From Rhodobacterales bacterium 56_14_T64 (GTDB lineage: Bacteria > Pseudomonadota > Alphaproteobacteria > Rhodobacterales > Rhodobacteraceae), in the NCBI GenBank assembly GCA_002162795.1, contig MAAY01000077.1, positions 13,956 to 64,559 of the forward strand: a stretch of 50,604 nucleotides of DNA, written 5' to 3'. Shown piece by piece: positions 25,887 to 35,315 of the stretch. The notes beneath the pieces are model-generated. The model worked only from the letters and a program-made list of their open reading frames with translations, did not search any database and had not been told where the DNA came from. The first letter of the stretch is position 1. Every line of letters starts with the position of its first letter. The position numbers were made by a program, and so were the translations under genes.

Positions 25887-27227
25887 ATGTCCGGAATTCC
25901 GCACGATCATTACGAACCCAAAACCGGTGGCGAAAAGTGGCTTCATAGCCGCCTGCCGATTGTTGGGTTGCTGTATGACACAATCATGATTCCCACCCCT
26001 AAGAACCTCAACTGGTGGTGGATCTGGGGCATTGTACTGGCGTTCTGCCTAGTGCTGCAAATTGTCACCGGAATCATCCTGGCGATGCACTATACGCCGC
26101 ATGTTGACCTGGCCTTTGCCAGCGTTGAACACATCATGCGTGACGTGAACGGCGGCTATATGCTGCGGTATCTGCATGCCAACGGCGCTTCGCTGTTCTT
26201 TGTCGCTGTGTATATCCACATCTTCCGTGGACTGTTCTATGGCTCGTACAAAGCGCCTCGCGAAATCACCTGGATCGTCGGCATGCTGATCTTCCTGATG
26301 ATGATGGGCGCTGGCTTTATGGGTTACGTTCTGCCTTGGGGTCAGATGTCCTTCTGGGGCGCAACTGTGATCACTGGCCTGTTTGGCGCGATTCCCTTTA
26401 TTGGTGAAGCGCTGCAAACTTGGCTGCTGGGCGGACCTGCCGTTGGCAATGCCACACTGAACCGCTTCTTCTCGCTGCACTATCTGCTGCCGTTTATCAT
26501 CGCAGCACTGGTCATCGTGCACATCTGGGCCTTCCACACCACGGGCAACAACAACCCAACTGGTGTTGATGTGCGAAAAGGCTCGAAAGAAGAAGTCAAG
26601 AAAGACACCCTGCCGTTCTGGCCATACTTCGTGATCAAGGATTTCCTGGGTCTGGCAATGGTGTTGGTGATATTCTGGGCGATTGTCGGCTTTTTGCCGA
26701 ACATGTTGGGCGAACCGGATAACTATATCGAGGCGAACCCGCTGGTCACTCCGGCGCATATCGTTCCCGAATGGTACTTCCTGCCGTTCTACGCCATCCT
26801 GCGTGCCTTCACCGCCGAAGTCTGGGTGGTTCAGTTCACCTCGTTCATCACTGGTGGCATCATCGACGCCAAGTTCTTTGGTGTGATGGCAATGTTTGGC
26901 GCGATTGCTGTGATGGCTTTGGCACCGTGGCTGGACACCAGCCGGGTGCGCTCGGGTGTGTACCGGCCAATGTTCAAGTGGTGGTTTGCACTGCTGATCA
27001 TCGACTTCTTTGCCTTGACCTGGCTGGGAGGCAAACCTGCCGAGGAGCCCTATGCTTCCTTTGCACTGATCGGCTCGGCTTACTGGTTTGGCTACTTCTT
27101 GGTGATCTTGCCTCTGCTGGGTGTAATCGAAAAACCAACAGCTATGCCCGACACCATCGAAGACGATTTCAACGCGCACTATGGCAAATCGGACGAAGAT
27201 TCGACTGATGCCAAAGCGGCTGAATAA
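25887..27227 (+). CDS. petB: Cytochrome b of the bc1 complex
   Basis: Membrane core of the bc1 complex, holding two b hemes and both quinone sites. The 446-residue product has eight helices and the conserved pieces: [38 protein letters not shown] (one pair of heme His), [51 protein letters not shown] (Qo-site region), [27 protein letters not shown] (second pair of heme His) and [14 protein letters not shown] (PEWY of the Qo site). The open frame starts at 25749 inside petA, but the ATG at 25887 ([18 protein letters not shown]) fits; it begins 12 bases after the petA stop. Confidence 0.98.
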   Translation: MSGIPHDHYEPKTGGEKWLHSRLPIVGLLYDTIMIPTPKNLNWWWIWGIVLAFCLVLQIVTGIILAMHYTPHVDLAFASVEHIMRDVNGGYMLRYLHANGASLFFVAVYIHIFRGLFYGSYKAPREITWIVGMLIFLMMMGAGFMGYVLPWGQMSFWGATVITGLFGAIPFIGEALQTWLLGGPAVGNATLNRFFSLHYLLPFIIAALVIVHIWAFHTTGNNNPTGVDVRKGSKEEVKKDTLPFWPYFVIKDFLGLAMVLVIFWAIVGFLPNMLGEPDNYIEANPLVTPAHIVPEWYFLPFYAILRAFTAEVWVVQFTSFITGGIIDAKFFGVMAMFGAIAVMALAPWLDTSRVRSGVYRPMFKWWFALLIIDFFALTWLGGKPAEEPYASFALIGSAYWFGYFLVILPLLGVIEKPTAMPDTIEDDFNAHYGKSDEDSTDAKAAE

Positions 27228-27246
27228 GAAAAGGGACCGGAAAACC

Positions 27247-28038
27247 ATGTTGAAAAAACTTGTCATCGGTGCCGCTCTTGCTTTGACCCCCGTCGCCGCA
27301 CTGGCGTCGGGAGCAGAGACGCATCTCGAAACGTTCGACTTCTCGTTTAAGGGCGCTTTTGGCACCTACGACCAGAACCAGCTGCAACGCGGCTTGCAGA
27401 TCTACACCGAAGTCTGTTCCGCCTGTCACGGGCTGAAGTTTGTACCACTGCGTACTCTGGCCGACGAGGGTGGTCCAAATCTGCCTGCCGACCAAGTACG
27501 TGCCTATGCCGCCGAAAACTTCACCGTCTATGATGCAGAGCTGGAAGAGGATGTGCCGGCTAAACCGGTCGACCACTTCCCTGCAGTTACAGGCTCGGGC
27601 GCTCCCGATCTGAGCCTGATGGCGAAGGCCCGTAAAGGCGGACCCGACTACATCGCCTCGCTGCTGACCGGCTATGCAGAGACACCAGCTTGTGCCCCTG
27701 AAGACTTCCCCGGGCAATACAATACAGCCTTTGGCGCGGGTGGTGTTCCGGACGAATGTAAGGACGAGCATGGCGCGTCTACTGTTCCCGGCTCCTGGAT
27801 TTCCATGGGACAGCCGATGGACGATGAACAAGTTGATTTCATCGACGGGCACAGCAACGATTTGCATCATATGTCTCAGGACGTAGCGGCCTATCTGATG
27901 TGGACCGCCGAGCCTAAGATGATGGCCCGCAAACAGGTTGGATTTGTTGGTGTACTGATGCTGACTATCTTGTCGGTTCTATTGTACCTGACCAACAAGC
28001 GTATTTGGGCGCCGATCAAAGGCCGCAAGAACAGCTAA
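27247..28038 (+). CDS. petC: Cytochrome c1
   Basis: Membrane-anchored c-type cytochrome that accepts electrons from the Rieske protein and passes them to a soluble or membrane cytochrome c. The 263-residue product has a signal peptide ([20 protein letters not shown]), the heme motif CSACH (Cys57, Cys60, His61) in [18 protein letters not shown] context, a Met-ligand region in the C-terminal half ([20 protein letters not shown]), and a C-terminal anchor helix [24 protein letters not shown]. Start ATG 27247 is 20 bases after petB, with an AGGGACCGG-type site. Last gene of petABC, followed by a strong terminator. Confidence 0.97.
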   Translation: MLKKLVIGAALALTPVAALASGAETHLETFDFSFKGAFGTYDQNQLQRGLQIYTEVCSACHGLKFVPLRTLADEGGPNLPADQVRAYAAENFTVYDAELEEDVPAKPVDHFPAVTGSGAPDLSLMAKARKGGPDYIASLLTGYAETPACAPEDFPGQYNTAFGAGGVPDECKDEHGASTVPGSWISMGQPMDDEQVDFIDGHSNDLHHMSQDVAAYLMWTAEPKMMARKQVGFVGVLMLTILSVLLYLTNKRIWAPIKGRKNS

Positions 28039-28060
28039 GTTCTGGTGTTGTTGAAAATTA

Positions 28061-28094
28061 AAAACCCCCGTGCAAAGGCGCGGGGGTTTTCCTT
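28061..28094 (+). terminator. Rho-independent terminator of petABC
   Basis: AAAACCCCCG (28061-28070) pairs with CGGGGGTTTT (28081-28090) over 10 bp with a 10-base loop, then CCTTTT. Its A tract on the other side would let it act also for transcripts from the opposite strand. Confidence 0.92.
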
Positions 28095-28136
28095 TTGGAG
28101 GCCAGCCCCCACGCGTGCGGACTGCACGCTTCCCCC

Positions 28137-28205
28137 GAGGAATTTGGAACAAGAAGAAGACGAAGGTATCTACGGCGCGTGGATTCTTCTTGTTATAAAT
28201 TCCTC
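28137..28205. repeat. Paired opposed intergenic repeat (imperfect 22-bp inverted repeat)
   Basis: Arms at 28137-28158 and 28184-28205 match in reverse complement except for a 2-base difference in the middle: GAGGAATTT-gg-AACAAGAAGAA against GAGGAATTT-at-AACAAGAAGAA. The loop is 25 bases. A short palindrome, CCTCCGCCGGAGG (28202-28214), follows. The arms sit between convergent petC and mtaB. The unit resembles intergenic repeats common in roseobacters, which I recall but cannot check here. Confidence 0.75.
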
Positions 28206-28244
28206 CGCCGGAGGCGCGCCTTTTAGACTGCTCAAGACCTGGGT

Positions 28245-29501
28245 TCAGGCGGTCAATTGGCCAACGGCGGTGCCATTGATCACGGCAGAAATGATCCGGC
28301 CTTCGGTTTGTGGTTTGGCAAAGCTTACTTCCGTGAACTGCTCTGTGCGACCCATGTGGGCGTTTTCCATCAAGATGTGGTGAGTGCGACCAATTTGGGC
28401 CTGGAGGTGTTGTTGCACCTGCCTTGTGCCAGCGGCGCGAAGGCGGGCTGCGCGCTCTTTGATCACCTTGCCGTTGACCTGATTCGGTATCTTGGCCGCA
28501 GGAGTCCCCTCTCGCTTTGAATAGGGAAAGACATGCAGCCATGTCAGGTCGCAGTCCGTCACCAGTTTTAGAGAATTTGCAAAATGCGCTTCGGTCTCAG
28601 TCGGGAAACCCGCGATGATATCAGCGCCAAACGTCATATCGGGACGCAGTTTTTTTGCTTCTTCAGTAAACCGAATGGCATCGTCGCGTAGGTGGCGGCG
28701 TTTCATCCGTTTCAGGATCAGATCATCGCCGTGCTGAAGTGACAGATGAAGATGGGGCATCAAGCGAGGCTCGCTGGCGATTGCCAGCATCAGGTTGTCA
28801 TCCACCTCTATCGAATCGATCGACGAGATCCGCAGGCGCGGCAGGTCTGGCACCAGCCGCAGGATCCTCATTACCAGATCGCCGAATTTAGGAGCTGCGG
28901 GTAGGTCAGCCCCCCAGGAAGTCAGGTCGACCCCGGTCAGCACCACTTCGTTGTATCCCTTGTCGACCAGTCGTTTGATCTGATCTACCACCACGCCAGC
29001 CGGGACAGAACGTGAATTGCCGCGGCCATAGGGGATGATGCAGAAAGTGCAGCGATGGTCGCAGCCGTTTTGCACCTGCACGTAGGCGCGGCTGCGAGTG
29101 CCAAAGCCGTCGATCAGATGGCCGGCGGTCTCGGTGACTGACATGATGTCGTCAACTTGCACCGCTTCGCTCTCACCGATGAAATCGGCGGCCATGCCTG
29201 CCCAGGTTTCTGGTCGCATTTTTTCGGTGTTGCCGATAACCACATCTACTTCGGGCATTTGGGCAAAGGTTTCAGGTTCGGTCTGAGCGGCGCAACCTGT
29301 GACGATTAACCGGGCATTGGGATTATCCCTGCGCAGCTTGCGGATCTCTTGCCGTGCCTTGCGCACTGCCTCGGCGGTCACCGCACAGGTGTTGACCACC
29401 ACTGCGTTATCCAGTCCGGCCTGCTGCGACAGTTCTTTCATAGCCTCGGTTTCATAGGCATTCAATCGGCAGCCAAGAGTAGTGAATTTGGGCACGGTCA
29501 T
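28245..29501 (-). CDS. mtaB: tRNA t6A37 methylthiotransferase MtaB
   Basis: Radical-SAM enzyme that makes ms2t6A at position 37 of ANN-decoding tRNAs. The 418-residue product has the three MTTase parts: an N-terminal UPF0004 domain with Cys residues (FTTLGCRLNAYET, VVVNTCAVTAEA, LIVTGCAAQTEP), the radical-SAM core with CDHRCTFCIIP (CxxxCxxC, about residue 145) and GADIIAGFPTETEAHFANSL, and a C-terminal TRAM-like tail (HHILMENAHMGRTEQFTEVSF). Its ATG overlaps the dapF stop by four bases (ATGA), so the two are coupled. MiaB and RimO are related, but the GCRLN start and length favour MtaB. Confidence 0.93.
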   Translation of the reverse strand: MTVPKFTTLGCRLNAYETEAMKELSQQAGLDNAVVVNTCAVTAEAVRKARQEIRKLRRDNPNARLIVTGCAAQTEPETFAQMPEVDVVIGNTEKMRPETWAGMAADFIGESEAVQVDDIMSVTETAGHLIDGFGTRSRAYVQVQNGCDHRCTFCIIPYGRGNSRSVPAGVVVDQIKRLVDKGYNEVVLTGVDLTSWGADLPAAPKFGDLVMRILRLVPDLPRLRISSIDSIEVDDNLMLAIASEPRLMPHLHLSLQHGDDLILKRMKRRHLRDDAIRFTEEAKKLRPDMTFGADIIAGFPTETEAHFANSLKLVTDCDLTWLHVFPYSKREGTPAAKIPNQVNGKVIKERAARLRAAGTRQVQQHLQAQIGRTHHILMENAHMGRTEQFTEVSFAKPQTEGRIISAVINGTAVGQLTA

Positions 29502-30340
29502 GTCAGGCTATCCAGGAAATCGGCGGTCAACACGCCGGTTAGAACATGCATCGTTGCGCCGGTCATCCAGACCCCATCGTCGCGCCAATCAATCCACAAA
29601 GTGCCACCGTCCAGATCGATCTGCACTTTCCGGCCAGTCAGTCCACGACGCGCCGCTGCCACGGCTGTGGCGCAAGAGGACGAGCCGGAAGCAAGGGTGA
29701 TGCCGACACCACGCTCCCAGACCCGCATACGTAAGTGGTCAGGGCCCACCAGATGCGCGACCTGCACATTAGTGCGCTCTGGGTACAGGGGGTGATGTTC
29801 GCAACGACTGCCAAACTCCTCCAGCCGGACTTGTTCAGCGTTATCGACAAAGAAGGTGCAATGCGGGTTGCCCATGCCGGTGGCGGTGGGGCTGCCCTCG
29901 ATCGGCAACTCCAGCGTATCCATGTCCTCGGCCAACGGGATCTGATGCCACAACAGTTGTGGCTGCCCCATATTGACCGAGGTCAGTCCGTTCCCGGCAT
30001 CGCGTGCGAATAGATCCCCGCGGCTGGTGGTCAGATGCAGTTCAGTCTTGCCAGTTTCATCCATCAGGTAACGGGCGATGCAACGGGTGGCATTGCCGCA
30101 GGCCGCAGAGGTCGAGCCATCAGAATTGAAAAAGGTCAAATGCGCATCACCGGCGCCCGGTTCGATCAGTGCCAACTGATCAAAGCCAACACCATATTGG
30201 CGGTGGGCGATTCCTCGCGCCAGCGCCGGAGTGATTTCGACAGCCAGCGCGCGCGCATCGACAACGACAAAGTCATTGCCCAACCCGTGCATCTTCATAA
30301 ACGACAATTCGGTGATGGTTTTGGTGCTCATGTCGGGCAT
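29498..30340 (-). CDS. dapF: Diaminopimelate epimerase
   Basis: Interconverts LL- and meso-diaminopimelate for lysine and peptidoglycan synthesis. The 280-residue product shows FMKMHGLGNDFVVVDARA, GVGFDQLALIEP, FNSDGSTSAACGNATRCIARYL with the first catalytic Cys (in AACGNATRC), NPHCTFFVDN, and GVGITLASGSSSCATAVAAARRG around the second site. In that last motif the usual catalytic-cysteine ACGSGTCA-type stretch reads LASGSSSCA, so the residue normally Cys (EaCGtG) is Ser here; activity should be checked. Starts at 30340 (MPDMSTKT), 30331 or 30367 are all possible; 30340 has AAGG 9 bases ahead. Coupled to mtaB. Confidence 0.9.
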   Translation of the reverse strand: MPDMSTKTITELSFMKMHGLGNDFVVVDARALAVEITPALARGIAHRQYGVGFDQLALIEPGAGDAHLTFFNSDGSTSAACGNATRCIARYLMDETGKTELHLTTSRGDLFARDAGNGLTSVNMGQPQLLWHQIPLAEDMDTLELPIEGSPTATGMGNPHCTFFVDNAEQVRLEEFGSRCEHHPLYPERTNVQVAHLVGPDHLRMRVWERGVGITLASGSSSCATAVAAARRGLTGRKVQIDLDGGTLWIDWRDDGVWMTGATMHVLTGVLTADFLDSLT

Positions 30341-30549
30341 ATAACCCTGCCTTCGAAATGAATCCACCCTTGCCCCCAGAAAGTTGAAAAAAGCTCTTGA
30401 CCGCCTGCGAAGCTGGCCCTAGAGAGACGCCTATCGGGACGGTGTGAATGACACACTCAAACAGTTCCGAAGCAAATTAAGTCCTTGATCTCCTTAGATC
30501 ATTCAGCTTAATGAGCAAAATACAAGCGATCTGATCGTCTTGAAAAAGT

Positions 30550-30625
30550 GGGCCGTTAGCTCAGTTGGTAGAGCAACTGACTTTTAATCAGTAGGTCTCC
30601 GGTTCGAACCCGGAACGGCTCACCA
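30550..30625 (+). tRNA. tRNA-Lys (anticodon UUU)
   Basis: A 76-base cloverleaf: acceptor GGGCCGT (30550-30556) pairs with ACGGCTC (30615-30621, one G-T pair), D-arm GCTCAGTTGGTAGAGC, anticodon arm ACTGA-CTTTTAA-TCAGT with TTT at the centre, T-arm CCGGTTCGAACCCGG, discriminator A and an encoded CCA (30623-30625). Confidence 0.97.
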
Positions 30626-30803
30626 CTTTTTCCACGTTAACATAATTTTACAACGGCCGATGACCGTTCCGATGGGTTTGTGGTCGCACTGGAAACAGAG
30701 TATTCGGCATGCGTTGGATCCCAAGTATACCCACGATTGTTTTGGATTCGATTGGCCCATGCCAAAATGGGCGACGCAATCTGACACTTGGGAGAATATC
30801 GCA

Positions 30804-31577
30804 ATGAAAATCGGATTTATCGGCACTGGGGACATCACCGAGGCAATCGTTACCGGGTTGATTTCAACAGATTATCCGGTCAGAGAAATCATCTTGTCAG
30901 AACGCAATCACACCAAATCGGCGCGACTTGCGGCTGCGGATAGCCGTGTTCGTGTGACTTCGGACAATCAGCAGATTGTCGACGAGAGTGATCTGGTTTT
31001 CCTCGCAGTGCGTCCGCAGATTGCCGAGGACGTCATACGACCGCTCAGCTTTCGGGAGGGGCAGGCGGTTGCCAGTCTGATTGCGACTTTCACCTTTGAA
31101 ACGCTGTTGGATTGGATCGGCACGCCAGTCAAACTCACCCGCTCTATCCCGCTGCCTGCGGTGGCAAACCGTCGTGGCGTAACTGCGATCTACCCGGCAG
31201 ATGACCAGCTAGAAGCAATCTACGACGCGCTTGGGACGGTTGTTGTTGCCAAATCACTTGATGAATTTGATGCCTATGCCGCCACAAGCGCGCTGATGGG
31301 TCTGTATTTTGGCGTCATGGAAACCGCGAATGACTGGCTTTGCGCACAGGGCACCTCTCCGCAGTATGCGCAAAGCTATCTGACCAAGATATTCCTGGAA
31401 CTGTCTCGTACCGCTGACAATGCGCCCGAGACCAGTTTTGCCCATCTGCGTAAAGAGCATTCCACTCCGGGCGGCCTTAATCAGCAGATGTTTGAGGTTT
31501 TTGCAACCTCTGGCGGTACAGAGGCCCTGACCCAAGCATTGGATACTGTGGCCAAACGTGTGCGTGACGCCCGTTAG
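30804..31577 (+). CDS. Pyrroline-5-carboxylate reductase-like protein
   Basis: NAD(P)H-dependent reductase of the ProC family. The 257-residue product begins MKIGFIGTGDITEAIVTGLI, a Rossmann GxGxxxxA/T motif, and continues DLVFLAVRPQIAEDVI (ProC signature-like AVKPQ), then TPVKLTRSIPLPAVANRRGVTAIYP, where P5CR normally reads RxMPNxP. The C-terminal half has TSFAHLRKEHSTPGGLNQQMFEVF, matching the P5CR STPGGLN(Q/E) motif. Start at ATG 30804 (GGGAGA ahead) rather than the open frame at 30660. Short members of this family (about 255-260 residues) may act on other imines; catalysis on P5C is likely but unproven. It may be co-regulated with the Opp genes. Confidence 0.82.
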   Translation: MKIGFIGTGDITEAIVTGLISTDYPVREIILSERNHTKSARLAAADSRVRVTSDNQQIVDESDLVFLAVRPQIAEDVIRPLSFREGQAVASLIATFTFETLLDWIGTPVKLTRSIPLPAVANRRGVTAIYPADDQLEAIYDALGTVVVAKSLDEFDAYAATSALMGLYFGVMETANDWLCAQGTSPQYAQSYLTKIFLELSRTADNAPETSFAHLRKEHSTPGGLNQQMFEVFATSGGTEALTQALDTVAKRVRDAR

Positions 31578-31751
31578 TGGGTACGGCCAGCGCAATGTGG
31601 CCAGGCCTGAAATCACCAACGTATAGGCCCGTGGTCTGTGTTTATTCTGGATATTGGCTTCAATCTGAGTCTAAGCTTTGGAGTAGTTGTGCGTTATGCG
31701 ACCGCACGAGAGGGCGGCTCGCGTAACTTTCAGTAAGCAGGGAGTACCAAA

Positions 31752-33380
31752 ATGAATATGCAAACACGCCTATTAATTGCCGGCTTTCTTTCCAGTACAT
31801 TCATCGCAAGCGCTGCCATGGCGGGTGGGACCCACCCCACAACCGGCGAAGCTTTGGCCGATGATCAAACCTTTACCTATCGCATATTGGACGAACACAG
31901 CTCGGTTGATCCGCAGGTCGTCGAAGATGTCTCGGGATCTGAGATTGTGCGCGACCTGTTCGAAGGACTGATGAGTCAGGACCAGGACGGCAATTTGGTG
32001 CCCGGTGTGGCAACAGGCTATACCACCAACGACGCCAAAGACGTCTATACCTTTACCCTTCGGGATGACGCCAAATGGTCCAATGGCGATCCAGTGCTAG
32101 CCAGCGACTTTGTGTTTGGCTGGAAACGCGCTGTCGATCCCGAGCTGTCCTCGCCCTATTCGTGGTTCATGGAGCTGATGTCGATTGAAAATGCCGCTGC
32201 CATCATTGCCGGAGAAAAACCGGTGGATGATCTGGGCGTAACGGCAATTGATGATCGCACGCTTGAAGTACGCCTATCTGCTGCCCTGCCATATTTCCCT
32301 CAGATGACAACGCATTCCACGACATTCCCAGCACCTCAAAAGGTGATTGCACAACACGGTGATGCCTGGACGAAACCCGGAAACATCGTGTCGAATGGCG
32401 CTTATGTACTGACCGAGCATCTGCCTCAGGAACGGTCGGTGCGGGAACGTAACGTGATGTATTGGGACAACGAGCACACCATCGTTGAAAAAGTGGTGGC
32501 GCTGGTGATCAATGACGAAAACGTGGCACTGACACGCTATCTGGCCGGTGAACTTGACCGCACCGAAGTGCCCGCCGGGCAATACCCGCGCCTGCAACAG
32601 GAATACCCGGCCCAAGCGATCAGCTTCCCGCGCCTGTGCAGTTATTATTATACCTTCAATCTGTCTGAAGATGGCCCCGAGGCGTTCAAGGATCCGCGTG
32701 TGCGTCAGGCCCTGTCACTGGCGGTTGATCGCAAGATCATAACCGAAAAGATCCTCGCTGGGGGACAGCCCGAAGCCTATACATTCGCGCCCGAGGCAAC
32801 CGCAGGTTTCACCGTGCCACAGGTCGAAATGTCCGCCATGACCCAGGCTGAACGCGACTCGTTGGCGCGCGAGCTATTGGCCGAGGCTGGCTATGGCCCG
32901 GATAACCCGCTGACCTTTAACATGATCTACAACACGTCCGAGTCACACAAAAAGATCGCGGTGGCACTGGGGCAGATGTGGAAGCAAAAGCTGGGTGTGC
33001 AAACAGATCTGGGCAATCTGGAATGGAAGGTGTTCCTGGAAACCCGCGGCAATCAGGACTTTGATCTGGCCCGTGGTGCTTGGTGTGGCGACTATAACGA
33101 GGCATCAACCTTCCTGGACCTGCTGCAATCCAATTCCGGCTACAATGACGGTAAGTTTCAGAATGACCGGGTGGATGAACTGCTGGCAACGGCCAAAACG
33201 GCGGATAACACCACGAAGTTGTACACCGAGGTTGAGCAGATCCTGGCACAGGAATCGCCCATCATCCCGATCTACCACTATGCGGGTGTCTACATGATGG
33301 ACAGCGATGTGGGGAACTGGCCGGTCAATAATGTTGAACAGAACTGGTACTCGAAGAACCTCTATAAAATCGCCGAATGA
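31752..33380 (+). CDS. oppA: Oligopeptide ABC transporter substrate-binding protein
   Basis: Periplasmic solute-binding protein of the SBP_bac_5 (OppA/DppA) family. The 542-residue product has a signal peptide (MNMQTRLLIAGFLSSTFIASAAMAGG), then LADDQTFTYRILDEHSSVDPQVVEDVSGSEIVRDLFEGLM, GVATGYTTNDAKDVYTFTLRDDAKWSNGDPV with the family SWSDGxPVTA/SA motif, FKDPRVRQALSLAVDRKIITEKILAGGQPEAYTFAPEA and NWEWKVFLE-like EWKVF. This order matches OppA rather than DppA. Start ATG 31752 or 31758; a GGGAG site lies just upstream. It heads oppABC-DF; substrate is likely small peptides. Confidence 0.92.
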   Translation: MNMQTRLLIAGFLSSTFIASAAMAGGTHPTTGEALADDQTFTYRILDEHSSVDPQVVEDVSGSEIVRDLFEGLMSQDQDGNLVPGVATGYTTNDAKDVYTFTLRDDAKWSNGDPVLASDFVFGWKRAVDPELSSPYSWFMELMSIENAAAIIAGEKPVDDLGVTAIDDRTLEVRLSAALPYFPQMTTHSTTFPAPQKVIAQHGDAWTKPGNIVSNGAYVLTEHLPQERSVRERNVMYWDNEHTIVEKVVALVINDENVALTRYLAGELDRTEVPAGQYPRLQQEYPAQAISFPRLCSYYYTFNLSEDGPEAFKDPRVRQALSLAVDRKIITEKILAGGQPEAYTFAPEATAGFTVPQVEMSAMTQAERDSLARELLAEAGYGPDNPLTFNMIYNTSESHKKIAVALGQMWKQKLGVQTDLGNLEWKVFLETRGNQDFDLARGAWCGDYNEASTFLDLLQSNSGYNDGKFQNDRVDELLATAKTADNTTKLYTEVEQILAQESPIIPIYHYAGVYMMDSDVGNWPVNNVEQNWYSKNLYKIAE

Positions 33381-33404
33381 TCGCGTGATCTTCTAACGCC
33401 GTTT

Positions 33405-33424
33405 CGTCCCCAATCATGGGGGCG
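33405..33424 (+). promoter_or_regulatory. Stem-loop between oppA and oppB
   Basis: A 7-bp stem CGTCCCC / GGGGGCG (33405-33411 with 33418-33424, one G-T pair) with a 6-base loop lies 25 bases past the oppA stop and before the oppB start. No T tract follows, so it may stabilise or end part of the transcript to keep the binding protein in excess. Confidence 0.5.
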
Positions 33425-33450
33425 GAGCAACCGTCAGGCCGAGGTTCCGA

Positions 33451-34374
33451 ATGATCGCCTATATTATCCGGCGGCTACTCATCGCCATTCCGACAATTCT
33501 GGTGCTGATTGTCGCGTCCTTTTTCCTGATGCATTTTGCACCCGGAGGCCCCTTCACCTCGGAACGCCCACTGCCTCCCCAAGTGCTCGCCAATATCGAG
33601 GCACGTTATGGGCTGGACCAGCCCCTGTGGAAGCAGCTTTACGACTACCTGTTCAACATCATTGTCCATTTCGACTTTGGCCCGTCGTTCAAATTCAAGG
33701 ACCGAGACGTCAATGATATCATCGCGCAAGGGTTCCCGATCTCGTTCACCTATGGCTCGCTGTCGTTTCTGGCCGCTACATCAGTTGGCGTGTCACTGGG
33801 GATCGCTGCCGCAATCCGCCACAATACCTGGATCGACTATTTTGCGGTTGGCCTCGGCATTGCTGCACAGGCACTGCCGAATTTCATCATGGGGCCAATC
33901 CTGATCCTGACCTTCACCCTGTGGCTGGGCCTGCTGCCCGGAGGCGGCTGGAATGGGGGGCAATGGCAATATCTGATCATGCCGGTGATCGCCCTGTCGA
34001 CCTCGTACATGGGCTCCATCGCCCGTATCACCCGCAGTTCCATGCTCGAAGTGATGAGCTCGAATTTCATCCGCACCGCACGGGCCAAAGGCCTGCCGAC
34101 CCGCATCCTCATCTGGCGTCACGCGCTGAAACCAACCCTGCTGCCGGTGGTGTCCTACCTTGGGCCAGTGTTTGTCTATGTGCTGACTGGATCGGTGTTT
34201 GTAGACATGTATTTTTCTACCGGAGGATTGGGGCAGGCCTACGTCGGCTCGGCCCTGTCGCGCGACTATGCGGTGCTGTTGGGGGTGACGATCCTGTATG
34301 GCACTCTGACCGTCGTGGTGAACCTGCTCACCGATCTGGCCTACGCCTGGTTTGACCCCAAGATCCGGTATTAG
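33451..34374 (+). CDS. oppB: Oligopeptide ABC transporter permease OppB
   Basis: Inner-membrane permease of the Opp system. The 307-residue product has the OppB/DppB layout: MIAYIIRRLLIAIPTILVLIVASFFLMHFAPGGPF at the start, LDQPLWKQLYDYLFNIIVHFDFGPSF, then about six helices, with the cytoplasmic EAA-type loop in RTARAKGLPTRILIWRHALKPTLLPVVSYLG around residues 210-240. Start ATG 33451; GTTCCG is just ahead with only a weak ribosome site. It begins 70 bases after the oppA stop; oppC follows with 9 bases between. Confidence 0.94.
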   Translation: MIAYIIRRLLIAIPTILVLIVASFFLMHFAPGGPFTSERPLPPQVLANIEARYGLDQPLWKQLYDYLFNIIVHFDFGPSFKFKDRDVNDIIAQGFPISFTYGSLSFLAATSVGVSLGIAAAIRHNTWIDYFAVGLGIAAQALPNFIMGPILILTFTLWLGLLPGGGWNGGQWQYLIMPVIALSTSYMGSIARITRSSMLEVMSSNFIRTARAKGLPTRILIWRHALKPTLLPVVSYLGPVFVYVLTGSVFVDMYFSTGGLGQAYVGSALSRDYAVLLGVTILYGTLTVVVNLLTDLAYAWFDPKIRY

Positions 34375-34383
34375 GGGCGCGCC

Positions 34384-35313
34384 ATGTTTGGAAAATCACC
34401 CAAAGCCGCCCAACTCGCCGAGGACGTCACCGATTTTACCGCTGTGCAGGGGCGTTCCCTCTGGCAGGATGCGCGCACGCGTTTTGTGCAAAACCGTGCC
34501 GCTCGCGCCTGTGTATTGGTGCTGGCATTGATCGTGGCCTTCACCATCTTTGGCCCCCTGTTTGCGCAGTGGAACAACGAGGAAATCGACTGGGACATCA
34601 TGGGCAATGTCGCGGCTCAGGGCATGCCATCGCTGGCGACAGGTCATTATTTTGGCGTCGATGATCTGGGCCGGGATCTCTATAGCCGCGTGATCCAAGC
34701 CACCAGTACCTCGCTGCTGGTGGGGCTGATCGGAGCCTCGATGGCGCTGACAGTTGGTACCATGTACGGGATCGTCTCTGGCTTTGTTGGCGGCCGCACC
34801 GACAGCATCATGATGCGCATCGTCGATGTCCTGATGGCGATCCCGGCGACCCTTGTCATTATTCTGCTACTGGTGATCGCCGGGCGCTCTTTCTTTATGC
34901 TGTTCATCGCTTTGGGCGCAGTCAGTTGGCTCAGCATGTCCCGTATCGTGCGCGGCCAAACCCTGGCTCTGAAACATCGCGAGTTTATTGAGGCTGCGCG
35001 CGCGGCAGGCGTCAGCGAGATTACCATCATGCACCGCCATATCCTGCCCAACCTACTGGGCGTGGTTGTTGTCTATGCCTCGCTGATGGTGCCGGAAATG
35101 ATCCTGGCGGAAAGCTTTATCTCCTTCCTCGGGTTGGGTGTTTCCGAGCCCTATACCTCGCTCGGCAGTCTGATCTCCGAGGGTGCCGGCACCATGGCCT
35201 ACGGGACGCTGTGGCAGTTGGCCGTTCCGCTGTTCTTTTACGTCACCATCATCATCACCATGTTCTTCATCGGTGATGGATTGCGCGACGCACTTGACCC
35301 AAAGGATCGCTGA
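34384..35313 (+). CDS. oppC: Oligopeptide ABC transporter permease OppC
   Basis: Second Opp permease. The 309-residue product has an N-terminal cytoplasmic region, a first helix about residues 40-58 (RACVLVLALIVAFTIFGPLFAQ), the typical HYFGVDDLGRDLYSRVIQATSTSLLVGLIGASMALTVGT block and the loop MSRIVRGQTLALKHREFIEAARAAGVSEITIMHRHILPNLLGVVVV (EAARAAG). A GCGCC site leads the ATG. The gene is 2 bases upstream of the fused ATPase gene, so the two are coupled. Specific to peptides by context. Confidence 0.94.
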   Translation: MFGKSPKAAQLAEDVTDFTAVQGRSLWQDARTRFVQNRAARACVLVLALIVAFTIFGPLFAQWNNEEIDWDIMGNVAAQGMPSLATGHYFGVDDLGRDLYSRVIQATSTSLLVGLIGASMALTVGTMYGIVSGFVGGRTDSIMMRIVDVLMAIPATLVIILLLVIAGRSFFMLFIALGAVSWLSMSRIVRGQTLALKHREFIEAARAAGVSEITIMHRHILPNLLGVVVVYASLMVPEMILAESFISFLGLGVSEPYTSLGSLISEGAGTMAYGTLWQLAVPLFFYVTIIITMFFIGDGLRDALDPKDR

Positions 35314-35315
35314 CC

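Noticed and set aside
26049-27365. 438-residue minus-strand open frame over petB
   Set aside because: Antisense to the well-supported cytochrome b gene; His/Gln-rich, low in hydrophobic helices, no family resemblance. A codon-bias shadow.
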